From Enterococcus quebecensis (GTDB lineage: Bacteria; Bacillota; Bacilli; Lactobacillales; Enterococcaceae), in assembly GCF_001730365.1 (NCBI RefSeq), contig NZ_MIKB01000013.1, forward strand, positions 62,001-126,000: DNA of 64,000 nt, written 5' to 3'. The notes below the pieces were generated by a model. The model had not been told where the DNA came from. It saw only the letters and a list, made by a program, of their open reading frames with translations, and ran no database searches. A program made the translations under genes and the position numbers. Below are positions 27,208-37,287 of the stretch, piece by piece; position 1 is the stretch's first letter, and each line of letters starts with the position of its first letter.

Positions 27208-27900
27208 TCAAAGTATTGATTTGTCCATAAAGTATTTTAATTGTTTTCTATCAAACTTCTCTATCCGATCAACTCGCTCTGCTTCATAACAAATAGAACA
27301 AGCGTATTGATTGTCTATATTCAGTATCTCCAGCTTTACGCTAGTTTCTTCACCATCTTCTCTAATTACAGAGTATCTTTCTTTCTCTTTTATTAAATAA
27401 AAAGAGTCTAAATTATATGAAAGACCTAGACCAAGGTATTTGACATAACTTTCTTTTAAACTCCAAAAATCGTAGAAATATTTTTTTTGCTGAAAAGAAT
27501 TTAACTTGTTATACTCTAGTATTTCTTCAGGATGAAAATAGTGAATCAATTCTTTGTGACAGTCTCCATATTCTTCAATATCAACTCCTAAACATCCATT
27601 ACTAACCCCACAAATAACGTAGTTTCCGGAATGAGAAATATTAAACTGTAATCTACTACCATCTAAATAAGGTTTTCCATACTCCGTTTTCAAAAATTTA
27701 ATATCGCTCGTAAGAAATGAAAAATCACAAACCAAAGCATTTAGAATTAGTATCTCAGCGATTAAGGATCTTTTTTTATCTTCTTTGAACTTTAAGCTAT
27801 CAATCTGCTTTTTCCGTTCTTTTGAGATAAGTGCTCCACAAGACGTCAGTAGACCCTCAAAATTAAAATCTAGAATATTAGCGTAATACATAGTCAACAT
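27208..27900 (-). CDS. Sfp-type 4'-phosphopantetheinyl transferase
   Basis: This 230-aa cytoplasmic enzyme transfers the phosphopantetheine arm of coenzyme A to the conserved serine of carrier domains, which every T domain in this locus requires. The family motifs are clear: FNISHSG, GCLGVDIEEYG (metal-binding Asp and Glu) and FWSLKESYVKYLGLGLS. I place the start at ATG 27900 (MLTMYYANIL), 8 nt after AAAGGG. A GTG three codons earlier is too close to that site. It is convergent with the thioesterase gene. Its proximity indicates that it is the dedicated activator of these synthetases. Confidence 0.95.
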   Translation of the reverse strand: MLTMYYANILDFNFEGLLTSCGALISKERKKQIDSLKFKEDKKRSLIAEILILNALVCDFSFLTSDIKFLKTEYGKPYLDGSRLQFNISHSGNYVICGVSNGCLGVDIEEYGDCHKELIHYFHPEEILEYNKLNSFQQKKYFYDFWSLKESYVKYLGLGLSYNLDSFYLIKEKERYSVIREDGEETSVKLEILNIDNQYACSICYEAERVDRIEKFDRKQLKYFMDKSIL

Positions 27901-28122
27901 TCTCTTCACCCTTTAAAAACCATTTTTTGAATACTTTTTATCTTTTTAAAATTCCTTTACCAAATACCAAAAGTAAACTGTGCTAAACTCATATCTCATC
28001 CCGTTAGAACAAACATTTCCGTCGTATAGTCACCTCTCAAAGGCCACTTCTAAATAATGAAAATCACTTTAATTTTATTTATTCATACTCTTTAAAAACT
28101 ATTCAAGCACTTATAATGCGAT

Positions 28123-28155
28123 AGTTCCACAAGCATTTTAATAGCTTGTGGAACT
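28123..28155. terminator. Stem-loop downstream of ribF
   Basis: AGTTCCACAAGC (28123-28134) is exactly complementary to 28144-28155 around a 9-nt loop. There is no strong T-run on the minus-strand side, so it may be a weak terminator or an mRNA 3'-end stabiliser. Confidence 0.5.
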
Positions 28156-28172
28156 AGTTATTACTCATTTGA

Positions 28173-29114
28173 CTAACCTTCCGAAAAATAGGTTGCTGTG
28201 TCTACTTCATCTTGTTTTAACTGAATAATTAAATTATCCGCACCATCAAATTTTACTTGGTCACGTAGATAATGATTCCAACGAACAGTTACTTGTTCAC
28301 CATAGATATCTTGATGGAAATTTAGTATATAAACTTCTACGGTCAACTCTCTACCATCACCGAACGTATCATTATGTCCAATTGAACCCATGCCAACATA
28401 CCATTTGTCTCCAACTTGGATTTTCACGGCATAAACACCAATTCTAGGTAAACGGACAGTACTTTTCACTTTGATATTAGCTGTAGGGAAACCTAACAAA
28501 CGACCTCTAGCATCTCCATGGACAACAGTTCCTTCAATTTCGTAAACATAACCTAACAGCTCAGTCACTTCTTCCATTCTACCTTGAGCCATTAACTCAC
28601 GAATTCGTGTTGAACTGATTTTTTCACCATCCAGCTCTTCTTTGTTCACAGTAACAATCTCAAAACGCCCTTTAGCATATTCAGGCAAATGATCAACATC
28701 AGCAATTTCTTTAGGACCATACGTATAATCAAATCCTGAAACCGCAGCTATCCCATGAAGTCCAACAACGTATTGATCTACAAACTCTTGCGGTGCTAGA
28801 TGAGCAAAAGCAGAAGTAAATTCAATCACATATAAAATATCTACACCTTGTTTTTCCATTAATCGTTCTTTTTGTTCTAAGCTATTTAAATATTTCATAT
28901 TTTCCGGTAATACTTTTTGGAAAACAATAGAAGGATGCTGATTGAAGGTCATCACAGCTAATTTTACACCTTTTTCTTCAGCTAATTTCTTACCTGTTTG
29001 AATTACTGTTTGATGCCCACGATGAACACCATCAAAAAAGCCTAGTACCATAACAACATCGTCTGTTGGAATTTGTTCTGAATTATATGGATGTCTAATT
29101 GGAATAACTTGCAT
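28173..29114 (-). CDS. ribF: Bifunctional riboflavin kinase / FAD synthetase
   Basis: This 313-aa enzyme phosphorylates riboflavin to FMN and adenylates FMN to FAD. The N-terminal adenylyltransferase half shows GFFDGVHRGH and the ISSTRIRELM motif. The C-terminal kinase half contains GRLLGFPTANI. Its length is typical of the family. It follows truB on the same strand after 17 nt, the standard Firmicute order, so it is probably co-transcribed with truB. Confidence 0.97.
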   Translation of the reverse strand: MQVIPIRHPYNSEQIPTDDVVMVLGFFDGVHRGHQTVIQTGKKLAEEKGVKLAVMTFNQHPSIVFQKVLPENMKYLNSLEQKERLMEKQGVDILYVIEFTSAFAHLAPQEFVDQYVVGLHGIAAVSGFDYTYGPKEIADVDHLPEYAKGRFEIVTVNKEELDGEKISSTRIRELMAQGRMEEVTELLGYVYEIEGTVVHGDARGRLLGFPTANIKVKSTVRLPRIGVYAVKIQVGDKWYVGMGSIGHNDTFGDGRELTVEVYILNFHQDIYGEQVTVRWNHYLRDQVKFDGADNLIIQLKQDEVDTATYFSEG

Positions 29115-29131
29115 GATAAAACTTCTTTCTA

Positions 29132-30052
29132 TTAATTATTTCTTAGCACTTTGCTAGGTTTTAATACATTAGGTTTTGTCGGGTGTGCCATATAGAGACT
29201 AACAACTTGGTTTTGATAAAATAATGCCAACAGATCATCAGGCATTTCTTTTAACGATAGTTCACCAGGTGTTAAACGAACACCGTTTTTAACTTTTTGA
29301 TAAAGTTCATCTGATAAATCAACTCGTTGAAATTGTTTGATAGCTGTTTCAATTGGTAATAATATTTCATCGATTTTACTTTGCGTCATTGTTTCGGAAA
29401 CTTGATCTAACGTCAAACATTGTTCAGCAGCTAATCCTCCGCTAGCTGTACGCGTTAAATCGGACATGTGAGCTGGCACACCTAGAGCTGTTCCAGTATC
29501 TACAGATAGCGTTCTAACATACGTCCCTTTACCGCAAACTACTTTAAAACGCCAACTTTGAGTTCCCTTTTCTACATCAAATATTGGTTCACTCGTCCGC
29601 TGAAAAGAGTAAATCATCGCTTTTCTAACTGGTCGTTCAACTTCTTCACCATTTCTGGCATACTCATATAATCGTTTGCCATTAACCTTGACAGCGGAAA
29701 ACATTGGCGGAATTTGAGTGATTTCTCCTGTCATTGTCTTCATAGCTGCATCGATTTCTTCTATTGAAAAAGGCTGAGAGAGTGTGACCTTTTCTACAAT
29801 TTCACCACTGGCATCTTCTGTTGTTGTAGAGAAACCCAATGTAATTTCTCCTTCATATGTTTTGCCAGAATCTACCATATATTCAATTACTTTGGTTCCT
29901 TTACCAATACAAATAGGTAAAACTCCAGATACATCCGGATCTAAGGTCCCGCCGTGACCGATTTTTTTTGTATGTAAAATTTTCCTTAGTTTAAAAACGC
30001 AGTCATGACTAGTCATTCCCGCTTCTTTCCATAAAGGTAAAATACCGTCCAT
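29132..30052 (-). CDS. truB: tRNA pseudouridine-55 synthase
   Basis: This 306-aa enzyme converts U55 of the tRNA T-loop to pseudouridine. It starts MDGILPLWKEAGMTSHDCV and has the catalytic aspartate in HGGTLDPDVSGVLP, followed by KTYEGEITLG and CGKGTYVRTL. Its usual neighbour rbfA is separated from it by about 1.7 kb holding a secreted CAP-domain protein and terminators, so truB-ribF is probably its own transcription unit here. Confidence 0.97.
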   Translation of the reverse strand: MDGILPLWKEAGMTSHDCVFKLRKILHTKKIGHGGTLDPDVSGVLPICIGKGTKVIEYMVDSGKTYEGEITLGFSTTTEDASGEIVEKVTLSQPFSIEEIDAAMKTMTGEITQIPPMFSAVKVNGKRLYEYARNGEEVERPVRKAMIYSFQRTSEPIFDVEKGTQSWRFKVVCGKGTYVRTLSVDTGTALGVPAHMSDLTRTASGGLAAEQCLTLDQVSETMTQSKIDEILLPIETAIKQFQRVDLSDELYQKVKNGVRLTPGELSLKEMPDDLLALFYQNQVVSLYMAHPTKPNVLKPSKVLRNN

Positions 30053-30181
30053 CTATTTGTTCCTCCATTTGGATTACTAACTTGTTTATTATAGCATAGA
30101 AGATACAAAAATATCATTTTTTCAAATGCAGTTTTGAACAAACTATCTACTTCTCATCTACACCATTTATCCCACAAAAAA

Positions 30182-30214
30182 ATAAACCAAAACAAACGAT
30201 CAGTTTTGGTTTAT
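30182..30214 (-). terminator. Terminator of the CAP-domain gene
   Basis: ATAAACCAAAAC (30182-30193) pairs exactly with 30203-30214. An A-run just to the left (T-run on the minus strand) makes it a rho-independent terminator for the leftward gene. Confidence 0.8.
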
Positions 30215-30266
30215 CCTTAATTAGTCCCTTAAAAAATCAAGATCTGCGATTAATTTGAAACTATTA

Positions 30267-31511
30267 TTATGCAGAATGACCCACAATGACATCTCCCACA
30301 TAACCAAATCCAACACGTGACATATTAGGATTCAACTCCCAATCTCTGTGTCCCGTACCAGATGGAGAGTCCATATTAGTCTCATTATACCAAGCCATGA
30401 TTACAGAATTTCCAGGCGCAAACATGAAAGCAATCACTTCGTCTCCTCTATTCCAATGATCCGATGGGATCTGGAAATCTTGCATGATCGAAGCTCTGCT
30501 AGTTGCTGATGCCGCAAGTCCAGCATCCCAACTTACTGGATTCAGTCCATGAGCTGCACGTAAAGCATTCAACGCTTGGAACGTTGCATCCCCAGAAGTA
30601 GCTGGCGGTGTTACTGGGTTACCAGGAGTTTCAGACGGTTTAGTACTTTCCGAGTTATTTGAATTATTTGAACTATTTCCTTGAGCCTCACTTGAACTTG
30701 ATTCTTGCGTGCTATCAGTTGTAGAGTTGGTAACTTTATCAGTGCTTTCTGGTTGGGCAGCTGTTTTTTCTGTTTCGTTAGTCGCAGCAGCTTTTTTTGT
30801 TTCTTTCTGTTTTGCTTCATTTGCAAGCTGAGCTTTTAATGATTCTTGTTGTTGCTTTAATAATGTATTTTTTGAACTTTCAGCACTAGATGTTTCAGAA
30901 TCTACTTCTGCTTTTAAAACATTCAATTCTGCTTGTTTGGCAACAAGATTATCTTTTTCCTTCTCAAGCTGTATCGTTGCTTTTTCTATATCAGCCAAGT
31001 TGTTTTGGATGGTTGATTTTTTACGTTCAATAAGTGATTTGTCTTCTTTTTGTTGTTGAACCAAATCATTATTCGCTGTTAAAATTGAAGAAATTGCTTG
31101 AACTCGGCTAACTGCATCTGAAATTGATTCTGAATTTAAAATGATATCCAAAATCTGAGTCCCTTGTCCATTTACTTGAACATTTCTTCCTTGTTTTTGA
31201 ATTGCTTCTGTACGTTTATTGATTCGCACATCTAATGCAGCTATATCTTTTTTCAATTGTTCAGACTCTTTACCTAAATCTGTTTTTTGTTTATTTAAAT
31301 TGATTCCTTCATTGTAAATTGAAGATATCTCTTCTTCTAGGCTAGCAATTTGCGTAGATACTCCTTTTTGCTTCTCTTTCAATGCTGAAATTGCTTTATC
31401 TTGTTGTTCTATTTTTTTATCAGTTGCCTCAGCTAGTGAGTTAATTGGAGCCATTGTTCCTGTAACTGTCACCATGCAAGCTATTACTAATGATAATTTT
31501 ATTTTCTTCAC
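30267..31511 (-). CDS. Secreted coiled-coil protein with C-terminal CAP (SCP/PR1) domain
   Basis: I place the start at GTG 31511 (read as MKKIKLSLVIACM), 7 nt after GGAGG. A 36-codon upstream in-frame extension lacks a signal-like start. The 414-aa product has a signal peptide (about 1-28, ending NSLAEA), a long heptad-rich coiled coil (about 35-245) like the N-terminal half of SagA/PcsB cell-wall proteins, a Ser/Thr/Asn-rich linker (about 250-305) and a CAP domain from ATFQALNALRAAHGL to the end (DHWNRGDEV, HRDWELNPNMSRVGFGY). No NlpC/P60 catalytic domain is present, so peptidoglycan hydrolysis cannot be assumed. It acts outside the cell, probably at the wall, and sits oddly between rbfA and truB. 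Confidence 0.88.
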   Translation of the reverse strand: MKKIKLSLVIACMVTVTGTMAPINSLAEATDKKIEQQDKAISALKEKQKGVSTQIASLEEEISSIYNEGINLNKQKTDLGKESEQLKKDIAALDVRINKRTEAIQKQGRNVQVNGQGTQILDIILNSESISDAVSRVQAISSILTANNDLVQQQKEDKSLIERKKSTIQNNLADIEKATIQLEKEKDNLVAKQAELNVLKAEVDSETSSAESSKNTLLKQQQESLKAQLANEAKQKETKKAAATNETEKTAAQPESTDKVTNSTTDSTQESSSSEAQGNSSNNSNNSESTKPSETPGNPVTPPATSGDATFQALNALRAAHGLNPVSWDAGLAASATSRASIMQDFQIPSDHWNRGDEVIAFMFAPGNSVIMAWYNETNMDSPSGTGHRDWELNPNMSRVGFGYVGDVIVGHSA

Positions 31512-31682
31512 GATTAAACCTCCATTTTGTTTGTGGCTGTTTTTAATAAGTTTTGTATCATACAATAATATCATAAAATTTTCTAGTTTGTTCGATAAAA
31601 CTGTTACAGTTTCTTTCAATCTAGTTACAAAAAATAATTCTCTTGTAAAAAAGTCTTCAGAAATTTTTTTGAAGAATATACA

Positions 31683-31718
31683 AAAAAGCCAAAAAGGATT
31701 TATCCTATTTGGCTTTTT
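31683..31718. terminator. Terminator downstream of rbfA
   Basis: An AAAAAGCC...GGAT / ATCC...GGCTTTTT stem-loop lies between rbfA and the CAP gene. It has one mismatch in a 17-bp stem and A/T runs on both sides. Confidence 0.8.
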
Positions 31719-31805
31719 GCTTATATGATTTTAAGCCCAATTAGCTCAATCAATTTATTATCTATCAAGTTTCTAGCAAACGATTTGACTTAAAATCAAA
31801 TTATC

Positions 31806-32156
31806 CTAGTCTCCTTGATTCAGCTTACGAATCAACTCATCAATATGATTACCATATTGAACAGATTCATCTTTCTCAAAAATTAGTTCCGGCGTTTTGT
31901 ATAATGTCAAACGCTGGCCTAATTCTTTACGGATCAACCCTTTTGCTTTATCTAATCCTTGTTGTGCTTTTTGTTGATCAGAAGCCAGATCAGATAACAA
32001 ACTGTAATAAATCGTCGCTTGCTGCAGATCACCAGTTACTCGAACATCGGTAATCGTAATATCTTGCACACGTGGGTCCCGAACGCGTTTTCTCAATATA
32101 TCATTGATTTCACGCATAATTTCTTGACCTACTCGGCGGTCACGATAATTTGCCAT
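31806..32156 (-). CDS. rbfA: Ribosome-binding factor A
   Basis: This 116-aa KH-fold protein helps mature the 5' end of 16S rRNA in the 30S subunit. It begins [17 protein letters not shown] and contains the family [26 protein letters not shown] stretch. It follows infB by 32 nt in the usual order and ends the rimP-to-rbfA operon, with a terminator about 90 nt downstream. Confidence 0.96.
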   Translation of the reverse strand: MANYRDRRVGQEIMREINDILRKRVRDPRVQDITITDVRVTGDLQQATIYYSLLSDLASDQQKAQQGLDKAKGLIRKELGQRLTLYKTPELIFEKDESVQYGNHIDELIRKLNQGD

Positions 32157-32188
32157 ACAGTTTCTCCTTCTCTCTTACTTTTTTGTGA

Positions 32189-34693
32189 TTATTTTTTTAC
32201 TTCTTCCATCACAAAGCCTTCAATCACATCGTCAACTTTAAGATCATTGAAGTTTTCAACCATAGCTCCACATTCAAAGCCAAGTTTAACTTCTTTAGCA
32301 TCATCTTTGAAGCGTTTCAAACTAGCTAATTTACCTTCAAAAATAACGATTCCGTCACGGATTACTCGAACTCCGCTATCACGACGAATTGATCCTTCTG
32401 TCACATAACATCCGGCGATTGTTCCAACTTTAGAAACCTTATAAAGCTCACGAACAGTCATTTGACCAGTAATTTTTTCTTCGAATTCAGGATCAAGCAT
32501 CCCTTGCATCGCTGTTTCAATTTCTTCGATTGCTTTGTAGATGATACGGTGTAAACGAATATCCACTTCTTCTTGTTCTGCTTGTTGTTTCGCTTGCGGT
32601 GTTGGGCGAACGTTAAATCCGATGATAATCGCATTACTTGCTGCTGCAAGTGTAACATCACTTTCATTGATTGCACCAACGGCCGAGTGAACGATTTTAA
32701 CACGAACACCTTCAACATCGATTTTTTGTAGGCTGGCAGCTAATGCTTCTGCTGTTCCTTGTACATCCGCTTTAATAATTACGTTAACATCTTTCAATTC
32801 GCCTTCTTTTAGACTTTCAAACAAATTGTCTAATGTTACACGGTTATTAGCAGAGCGTTGTTCAAGAACGGCACGTTTGCCACGTTCTTCACCTGCTTGG
32901 CGAGCTGTTTTTTCATCTTCAAAGACAACAAAACGGTCTCCAGCTTGTGGTACGTCATTTAACCCTGTGATTTCAACTGGTGTTGCAGGTCCTACAGCTT
33001 TATCACGGCGACCGATATCATTTGTCATCACACGAACACGACCAAATGTGTTTCCGACAACGATTGGATCACCAACTTTTAGAGAGCCTTGTTGAACAAG
33101 TAATGTCGCAACTGGACCTTTCCCTTTATCTAAACGAGCCTCGATTACAGTACCGATAGCACGCTGTGTTGGATCAGCTTTCAAGTCTTCTACTTCAGCA
33201 ATTAAAAGAATATTTTCTAATAATTCGTCAATGTTTTGGTTGAATTTCGCTGAAATGTTTACGAAGATCGTATCTCCGCCCCATTCTTCTGGAATCAAAC
33301 CGTGTTCGCTTAATTCTTGTTTTACATGATCAGGATTTGCACCTGGTTTATCTACTTTGTTGACTGCAACAATAATTGGCACTTCCGCTGCTTTAGCATG
33401 GTTGATTGCTTCAATTGTTTGAGGCATCACACCATCATCTGCTGCAACGACTAAAATCGTAATATCAGTAATACCTGCTCCACGTGCACGCATGCTTGTA
33501 AAGGCCGCATGTCCTGGCGTATCTAAGAAAGTGATTGGTTTACCATCGATATCGATTTGATAAGCACCGATATGCTGAGTGATACCACCTGCTTCACCAG
33601 AAGTTACTCGTGAATTACGCAATGTATCTAATAAAGTAGTTTTACCATGGTCAACGTGACCCATAATTGTTACAACTGGCGGACGCGTAACAAGATTTTC
33701 TTCAACTAAAGCTTCTGGTTCGAAGAATTTATCAATGTCGGCTACATCCACTTGAACTTTTTCTTGTGCCTCCATACCATAGTCAACAGCTAACAATTCA
33801 ATCGTTTCTTTATCTAGAGATTGATTTTGGTTAACCATAACGCCCATCATAAAGAGTTTTTTGATGATTTCAGCTGGCTCGCGGTGAATTTTCTTCGCGA
33901 TGTCTGCTACGTTCATGCCTTCAGTATATTCTAATACATCTGGTAGTTCACGGAACTTACGTGCTGGAACTGCTGGTTTTGTTGATTCTTGATATTTACC
34001 TTTTTTGCCTTTTTTGTTGAATCTATTGCGGTTTTGATTGTTGTAGCCATTACGGTTACGATTTTGTCCACCGCCACCAAAACTATTGTTACGATTTTGG
34101 TTACCTTGAGAGTTGTTATTGCTTTGTCCTTGTTGCGGACGGTTTTGTTGTCCAGATTGCGCTGGACGATTTTGATTTGTGTTTTGTGTATTACGGTTTT
34201 GATTATTCTGTTGTCCTGCTTGAGCTGGACGGTTTTGATTTTGATTATTTTGTTGCGGTCGATTTTGAGTCATATTTTGGCTGCTTCCTTGCATGTTTCG
34301 ATTTTGGTTGTTACGATTTTGGTTATTTTGTTGTCCATTTTGTGCCGGACGGTTTTGATTTTGATTATTTTGCTGCGGACGGTTTTGTCCGTTTTGTTGT
34401 GGTTTATTTTGATTTTGGTTTGGTCTATTTCCATTTTGGTTGGCTGGTTTTGGATTTGCTGGTTTTGTTTGCGCTTGACCACTTTGTGTTGCTTGTGGTT
34501 TAGCTACGGGTTTTTGCTGTGGTTGTGCTGGTTTATTTCCTCCGAATGCTTGACGAAGTTTTAATTCATCATTAGAAGAAATTGCACCCATGTGATTTTT
34601 CACATCCATACCTAATGCATGTGCTTTCTCCACAACATCTTTACTTGATTGATTGATCTCTTTTGCTAATTCATAAATTCTTTTTTTCCCCAT
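32189..34693 (-). CDS. infB: Translation initiation factor IF-2
   Basis: This 834-aa GTPase delivers initiator tRNA to the 30S subunit. In order it has a short N-terminal IF2N helix bundle (about 1-50, [18 protein letters not shown]), an extremely Asn/Gln-rich linker (about 52-235) with repeated [16 protein letters not shown]-like units, a second IF2N domain (about 245-305), the GTPase with [14 protein letters not shown] and NKVD, and the C-terminal tRNA-binding domains. It begins 12 nt after ylxQ. The linker is nucleotide-repetitive, which produces spurious long reading frames on the opposite strand. Confidence 0.97.
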   Translation of the reverse strand: MGKKRIYELAKEINQSSKDVVEKAHALGMDVKNHMGAISSNDELKLRQAFGGNKPAQPQQKPVAKPQATQSGQAQTKPANPKPANQNGNRPNQNQNKPQQNGQNRPQQNNQNQNRPAQNGQQNNQNRNNQNRNMQGSSQNMTQNRPQQNNQNQNRPAQAGQQNNQNRNTQNTNQNRPAQSGQQNRPQQGQSNNNSQGNQNRNNSFGGGGQNRNRNGYNNQNRNRFNKKGKKGKYQESTKPAVPARKFRELPDVLEYTEGMNVADIAKKIHREPAEIIKKLFMMGVMVNQNQSLDKETIELLAVDYGMEAQEKVQVDVADIDKFFEPEALVEENLVTRPPVVTIMGHVDHGKTTLLDTLRNSRVTSGEAGGITQHIGAYQIDIDGKPITFLDTPGHAAFTSMRARGAGITDITILVVAADDGVMPQTIEAINHAKAAEVPIIVAVNKVDKPGANPDHVKQELSEHGLIPEEWGGDTIFVNISAKFNQNIDELLENILLIAEVEDLKADPTQRAIGTVIEARLDKGKGPVATLLVQQGSLKVGDPIVVGNTFGRVRVMTNDIGRRDKAVGPATPVEITGLNDVPQAGDRFVVFEDEKTARQAGEERGKRAVLEQRSANNRVTLDNLFESLKEGELKDVNVIIKADVQGTAEALAASLQKIDVEGVRVKIVHSAVGAINESDVTLAAASNAIIIGFNVRPTPQAKQQAEQEEVDIRLHRIIYKAIEEIETAMQGMLDPEFEEKITGQMTVRELYKVSKVGTIAGCYVTEGSIRRDSGVRVIRDGIVIFEGKLASLKRFKDDAKEVKLGFECGAMVENFNDLKVDDVIEGFVMEEVKK

Positions 34694-34705
34694 GCAATCA
34701 CCTTC

Positions 34706-35008
34706 CTAACCTTTGATTAATTCCTTAAACTTGGTCGCAAAGCCTTGGTCATTGATTCCGATCACCATACGTGTTCTACCGATCGCTTGACTTATCTCTG
34801 AATGAAGAAACGACTCATCGCAAGGAACATTGTAATAAGAACATTTGTCCTTTATTTTTTTTCTTGTATTGTCACTAGCATCTGCAGCCACAAAAACGAA
34901 TTTTGCTTTATTACTGCGGATATCACCGATCGTTAATTCTTCACCAGTTACTAGTTTTCCAGCTCTCATAGCCAAACCTAATAAATTAAGTATCTTCTCT
35001 TTATTCAT
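34706..35008 (-). CDS. ylxQ: YlxQ, L7Ae-family RNA-binding protein
   Basis: I place the start at ATG 35008 (MNKEKILNLLGLAMRAGKL), which overlaps the ylxR stop by 8 nt. The product is 100 aa with the L7Ae/L30e fold pattern (LVTGEELTIGDIRSNKAKFVFVAADAS). The family binds kink-turn RNA, and this member always lies between ylxR and infB in Firmicutes. A longer upstream start (35047) would lie inside ylxR and is unlikely. Confidence 0.92.
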   Translation of the reverse strand: MNKEKILNLLGLAMRAGKLVTGEELTIGDIRSNKAKFVFVAADASDNTRKKIKDKCSYYNVPCDESFLHSEISQAIGRTRMVIGINDQGFATKFKELIKG

Positions 35009-35297
35009 TGCCAAACAACTCTTTACGTGCTTTTTGATGTTCAACATAATCTAATAATTCTTGGTAAAATTCATCCGTTAATTTCGTTTCCAACACACGA
35101 TCTAAGATGCGTTTATCCCAAGCATCTTGAACCTCCTTGGGTTCTAATGAAACATAGGCACCTCGACCTGGCATTTTCCCAGTTGGGTCGATAGCGACTT
35201 CGCCTTCTTTAGAACGTGTAATTCGTACTAATTCTTTTTTCGGTTTCATTTCGCCTGAAACAACAGATTTACGCATCGGGACTTTTCTTTTTTTCAT
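35001..35297 (-). CDS. ylxR: YlxR family protein (DUF448)
   Basis: This 98-aa small basic protein starts MKKRKVPMRKSVVSG and carries the family's CxxR-region equivalent and GRGAYVSLE motif. It is thought to bind nucleic acid and lies at its usual place between nusA and ylxQ, 18 nt after nusA. The Cys usual in this family's N-terminal motif is not present here. Confidence 0.93.
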   Translation of the reverse strand: MKKRKVPMRKSVVSGEMKPKKELVRITRSKEGEVAIDPTGKMPGRGAYVSLEPKEVQDAWDKRILDRVLETKLTDEFYQELLDYVEHQKARKELFGNE

Positions 35298-35315
35298 GTT
35301 ATTCCCTCCAAATCC

Positions 35316-36497
35316 TTAGACTTGTTCTTCGTTTTCTGCTACTTTTTCTTCAAATTCTACATTTTCGTAATCATCAGCAGTCATGTCAGATTCTACGATA
35401 GCATCATCATGTACTTCTACTGGAGAAGTTTCTTGGTTTTCTGCTTTCTGAGCGTAGTATTCTTCCATTTCAGATTCTGGTTTGATATCGATTTTAAAAC
35501 CAGTCAATTTCGCCGCTAAACGAGCATTTTGACCTCTTTTACCGATAGCAAGTGACAACTGATAATCAGGAACTACAACTGTGCAGGCTTTGCTGTTATT
35601 CGGATCGAAAATAACGTCTACTACTTGCGCCGGGTTTAATGCGTTACTGATGAAAACAGCAGGATCTTCACTCCATTCGACGATATCCATATTTTCACCT
35701 TTTAATTCATTAACAATTGCTTGAACACGTTGGCCTTTTGGTCCCACACAAGTTCCAACAGGATCAATATTCGCATCAGTCGAGCGTACAGAGACTTTCG
35801 AACGATCACCAGCTTCACGAGCGATACTGACAATCTCTACTATTCCATCATATACCTCTGGAATCTCTTGTTCAAATAATCGCTTCAGTAAATCAGGATG
35901 ACTCCGGCTAACAAAGACTTGTGGTCCTTTTGATGTGTTTTCAACTCTTGAAACATATACTTTGATACGATCATGAGGTTGATAAAATTCATTTGGCATT
36001 TGATCTTGTTTTGATAAAACAGCTTCGATCTTACCTAAGTTCACATAAATGTAACGACGGTCTTGTCTTTCAACGATTCCTTGCATAATATCATTTTCAT
36101 AGGCACTGAATTCATTATAGATAATGTTTCTTTCAGCTTCACGAACACGTTGTAGAATAACTTGTTTAGCTGTTTGGGCTGCAATTCGGCCAAAATCTTT
36201 CGGTGTTACTTCAAAACGGATTTTGTCACCTATTTCGTAAGCTTTATTAACTTCCATTGCCTCTTTCAACGATACTTCTAACTGTGAATCATAGACTTCT
36301 TCTGTTACTTCTTTCACTGCGTAAACGTGGATATTGCCTTTTTTTCCGTCAAATTCTACTTCAACGTTTTGGGCTTGTCCATAATGTCTTTTGTATGCGG
36401 AAACTAACGCTGCTTCCAGCGCTTCAATCACGATCTCCTTAGAAATACCTTTTTCAGCTTCTAATGCATCCAATGCATTTAACATTTCTTTGCTCAT
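35316..36497 (-). CDS. nusA: Transcription termination/antitermination factor NusA
   Basis: This 393-aa RNA polymerase-binding factor has an N-terminal polymerase-binding domain (1-125, MSKEMLNALDALEAEKGI), an S1 domain (about 130-200, GIVERQDRRYIYVNLGKIEAVL), two KH domains (about 200-345, VGPKGQRVQAI and AIGKRGQNARLAAKLTG) and an acidic tail (about 350-393). That is the usual Firmicute layout without the proteobacterial acidic repeats. It lies between rimP and ylxR in the standard operon. Confidence 0.97.
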   Translation of the reverse strand: MSKEMLNALDALEAEKGISKEIVIEALEAALVSAYKRHYGQAQNVEVEFDGKKGNIHVYAVKEVTEEVYDSQLEVSLKEAMEVNKAYEIGDKIRFEVTPKDFGRIAAQTAKQVILQRVREAERNIIYNEFSAYENDIMQGIVERQDRRYIYVNLGKIEAVLSKQDQMPNEFYQPHDRIKVYVSRVENTSKGPQVFVSRSHPDLLKRLFEQEIPEVYDGIVEIVSIAREAGDRSKVSVRSTDANIDPVGTCVGPKGQRVQAIVNELKGENMDIVEWSEDPAVFISNALNPAQVVDVIFDPNNSKACTVVVPDYQLSLAIGKRGQNARLAAKLTGFKIDIKPESEMEEYYAQKAENQETSPVEVHDDAIVESDMTADDYENVEFEEKVAENEEQV

Positions 36498-36592
36498 TTT
36501 TTTATCATTTCCTCCTACTGTTTAAATGAAAGGTGAACGGTGCTGATCAACCTTTAGCGGGTCAAGTCTAGCCCGTGATAGTCTTTTTATTT

Positions 36593-37066
36593 TTAAAACT
36601 GAATTGCTAAACGAGCTTTTGCAATGTTTTTTCGTTCAAATGTATAGTCTTTGACTCTTGTTTTGATTTTGACTGTCAAGGTCAACTGATCTTTATCAAG
36701 TGTTTTTAAAGTACCTTCAAATTGTTTCTCACCATCAACTGATTGATATAGTGAAATATGAATGTATTCTCCAACTGCTTGTTCATAGTCGCTTTCTTTT
36801 TTCAACGGACGTTCAGCTCCCGGAGAGGACACTTCCAGAAAATATGCTTGCGGAATCGGATCAGGATCCACAGCGTCAAGCTTTTCATCTAGCTGTTCAC
36901 TGACAAGGGCACAGTCTAAAATATCGATGCCACCTTCTTTATCAATAAAGACACGGAGAAACCAGTCTCTTCCTTCCTTGACAAACTCTACTTCTACAAG
37001 TTCAAAATTTTGTTTTTCTAAGATTGGCGTGACTAACTCGGTAACAGTTTCCACAACACTACTCAA
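36593..37066 (-). CDS. rimP: Ribosome maturation factor RimP
   Basis: This 157-aa protein is needed for 30S maturation. It shows the N-terminal VELVTPILE...[35 protein letters not shown] and [16 protein letters not shown] motifs of the family. The start codon is TTG (37064-37066), set by AAGGAGG 8 nt upstream; I see no better ATG. It is the first gene of the rimP-nusA-ylxR-ylxQ-infB-rbfA operon. polC, the common upstream neighbour in Firmicutes, is absent here. Confidence 0.95.
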   Translation of the reverse strand: MSSVVETVTELVTPILEKQNFELVEVEFVKEGRDWFLRVFIDKEGGIDILDCALVSEQLDEKLDAVDPDPIPQAYFLEVSSPGAERPLKKESDYEQAVGEYIHISLYQSVDGEKQFEGTLKTLDKDQLTLTVKIKTRVKDYTFERKNIAKARLAIQF

Positions 37067-37287
37067 AATTTTCGCCTCCTTCGAGATTTATGTAACGCAC
37101 TAGCATTATTTAGAAAAGCAGAGTGAATCGGTTAGGTTTAAGCGATTATAAAGAAAAACAGTGAGATGTTCTTTATCACAATTTTTTATGTTAATCACCG
37201 AAAACCTGATTCATACAACTAGATCATAGAAAAACGGAATAAATCAACATTTCATCAACCATTTCCCTTAGGTTATTCCATTAAAAA

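Noticed and set aside
33989-34564. Long hydrophobic reading frame on the + strand opposite infB (191 codons)
   Set aside because: It mirrors the Asn/Gln-rich repeat of IF2 (complement of CAA/AAC codons gives Leu/Val/Ile), has no ribosome binding site and follows the repeat exactly.
36497-36514. Mini-frame ATG ATA AAA AAA TGA overlapping the nusA start
   Set aside because: Its ATG is only 2 nt from GGAGG, too close for initiation; probably chance.
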